Shown in pieces: positions 63,874 to 64,000 of a stretch of 64,000 bases of DNA. Each line of letters starts with the position of its first letter. Position 1 is the stretch's first letter. The position numbers were made by a program, and so were the translations under genes. Origin of the DNA: Shinella lacus (lineage in GTDB: Bacteria; Pseudomonadota; Alphaproteobacteria; Rhizobiales; Rhizobiaceae); assembly GCF_010994755.1 (NCBI RefSeq), contig NZ_WHSB02000006.1, forward strand, positions 1 to 64,000. Reading direction: 5' to 3'. The notes below the pieces were generated by a model. The model was not told the origin of the DNA, searched no databases, and saw nothing but the letters and a program-made list of their open reading frames with translations.

Positions 63874-64000
63874 TTATGCCGTGGCGGCGAGGCGGTTTGC
63901 CGTGCCCATCATCGCGACCTCGGCGCCGGAAAACAGGCGCGCGAGATCCACGATGACGACGAAGGCGCCGTTGCGGCGCACCACGCCGGCAATGTAGTCG
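63874..64000 (-). CDS. cheW: CheW, C-terminal part (runs off the window)
   Basis: The minus strand ends with 41 residues DYIAGVVRRNGAFVVIVDLA... to a TAA at 63874-63876, which matches the last strands of CheW (YI.GVVRR...F..ILD...LF). The 5' part lies beyond position 64000. CheW links receptors to CheA. It shows the cheW-cheR-cheB order. Confidence 0.85.
   Translation of the reverse strand, partial: DYIAGVVRRNGAFVVIVDLARLFSGAEVAMMGTANRLAATA

Overview
The window is GC-rich DNA with the gene content, small-gene families (DUF982, DUF1127, DUF2934) and dispersed palindromic repeats of an alphaproteobacterium of the Rhizobiales, most likely Rhizobiaceae (Rhizobium/Agrobacterium/Ensifer/Shinella group). 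That placement rests on recognised families and repeats, not on a database search. No rRNA, tRNA, CRISPR array or complete mobile element was seen; the only mobile-element trace is a transposase fragment at the left edge.

Layout. 1-3.7 kb: transposase remnant, a DUF2934 protein, glycogen synthase (glgA), small proteins and a TSUP exporter. 3.7-10.4 kb (minus strand): a peptide-type ABC importer with an M81/MlrC-like peptidase, divergent from an RpiR regulator. 11.9-15.1 kb (minus): a MarR regulator with a Cys/His-rich tail leads a run with an exported protein, a redoxin, a MOSC protein and a DUF6522-like protein; a perfect 23-bp palindrome precedes the MarR gene. 15.1-17.3 kb: two DUF4360 proteins, one fused to an autotransporter-type barrel. 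18-30.6 kb: regulators, a chlorohydrolase-like amidohydrolase, and an eight-gene operon joining pxpA, biotin carrier, biotin carboxylase, pxpB, pxpC and a three-gene CUT2-type importer.

30.7-38.1 kb: two FAD/NAD(P)-binding proteins, an Rrf2 regulator and a complete sulfate ABC importer share candidate operators. 38.2-43 kb (minus): a Tat-exported cytosine-deaminase-like amidohydrolase, a LysR regulator and the two carboxyspermidine-pathway genes. 43.4-47.3 kb: heavy-metal island (P1B ATPase with a MerR-type 19-bp-spacer promoter, SCO1, CadR/ZntR-like regulator, PCuAC-like protein). 47.5-50.6 kb: two L,D-transpeptidase lipoproteins and a second cytosine-deaminase-like enzyme. 50.7-60.3 kb: a dimethylglycine-dehydrogenase-like enzyme, a frameshifted GST, an AraC regulator, an ArsR/AHSA1/GFA operon, chrA, and an XRE-cupin regulator divergent from an aminotransferase.

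60.4-64 kb: a DUF1127 gene is followed by a terminator and four consecutive hairpins, each with CCTCCTCCC in its loop. This matches the cuckoo/CcsR small-RNA arrangement of alphaproteobacteria. The window closes with a minus-strand cheW-cheR-cheB cluster followed by a ParA-like ATPase.

The strongest candidates for under-described biology are the cuckoo RNA array, the biotin-carboxylase/oxoprolinase-like/CUT2 operon, and the MarR-led redox/MOSC operon.
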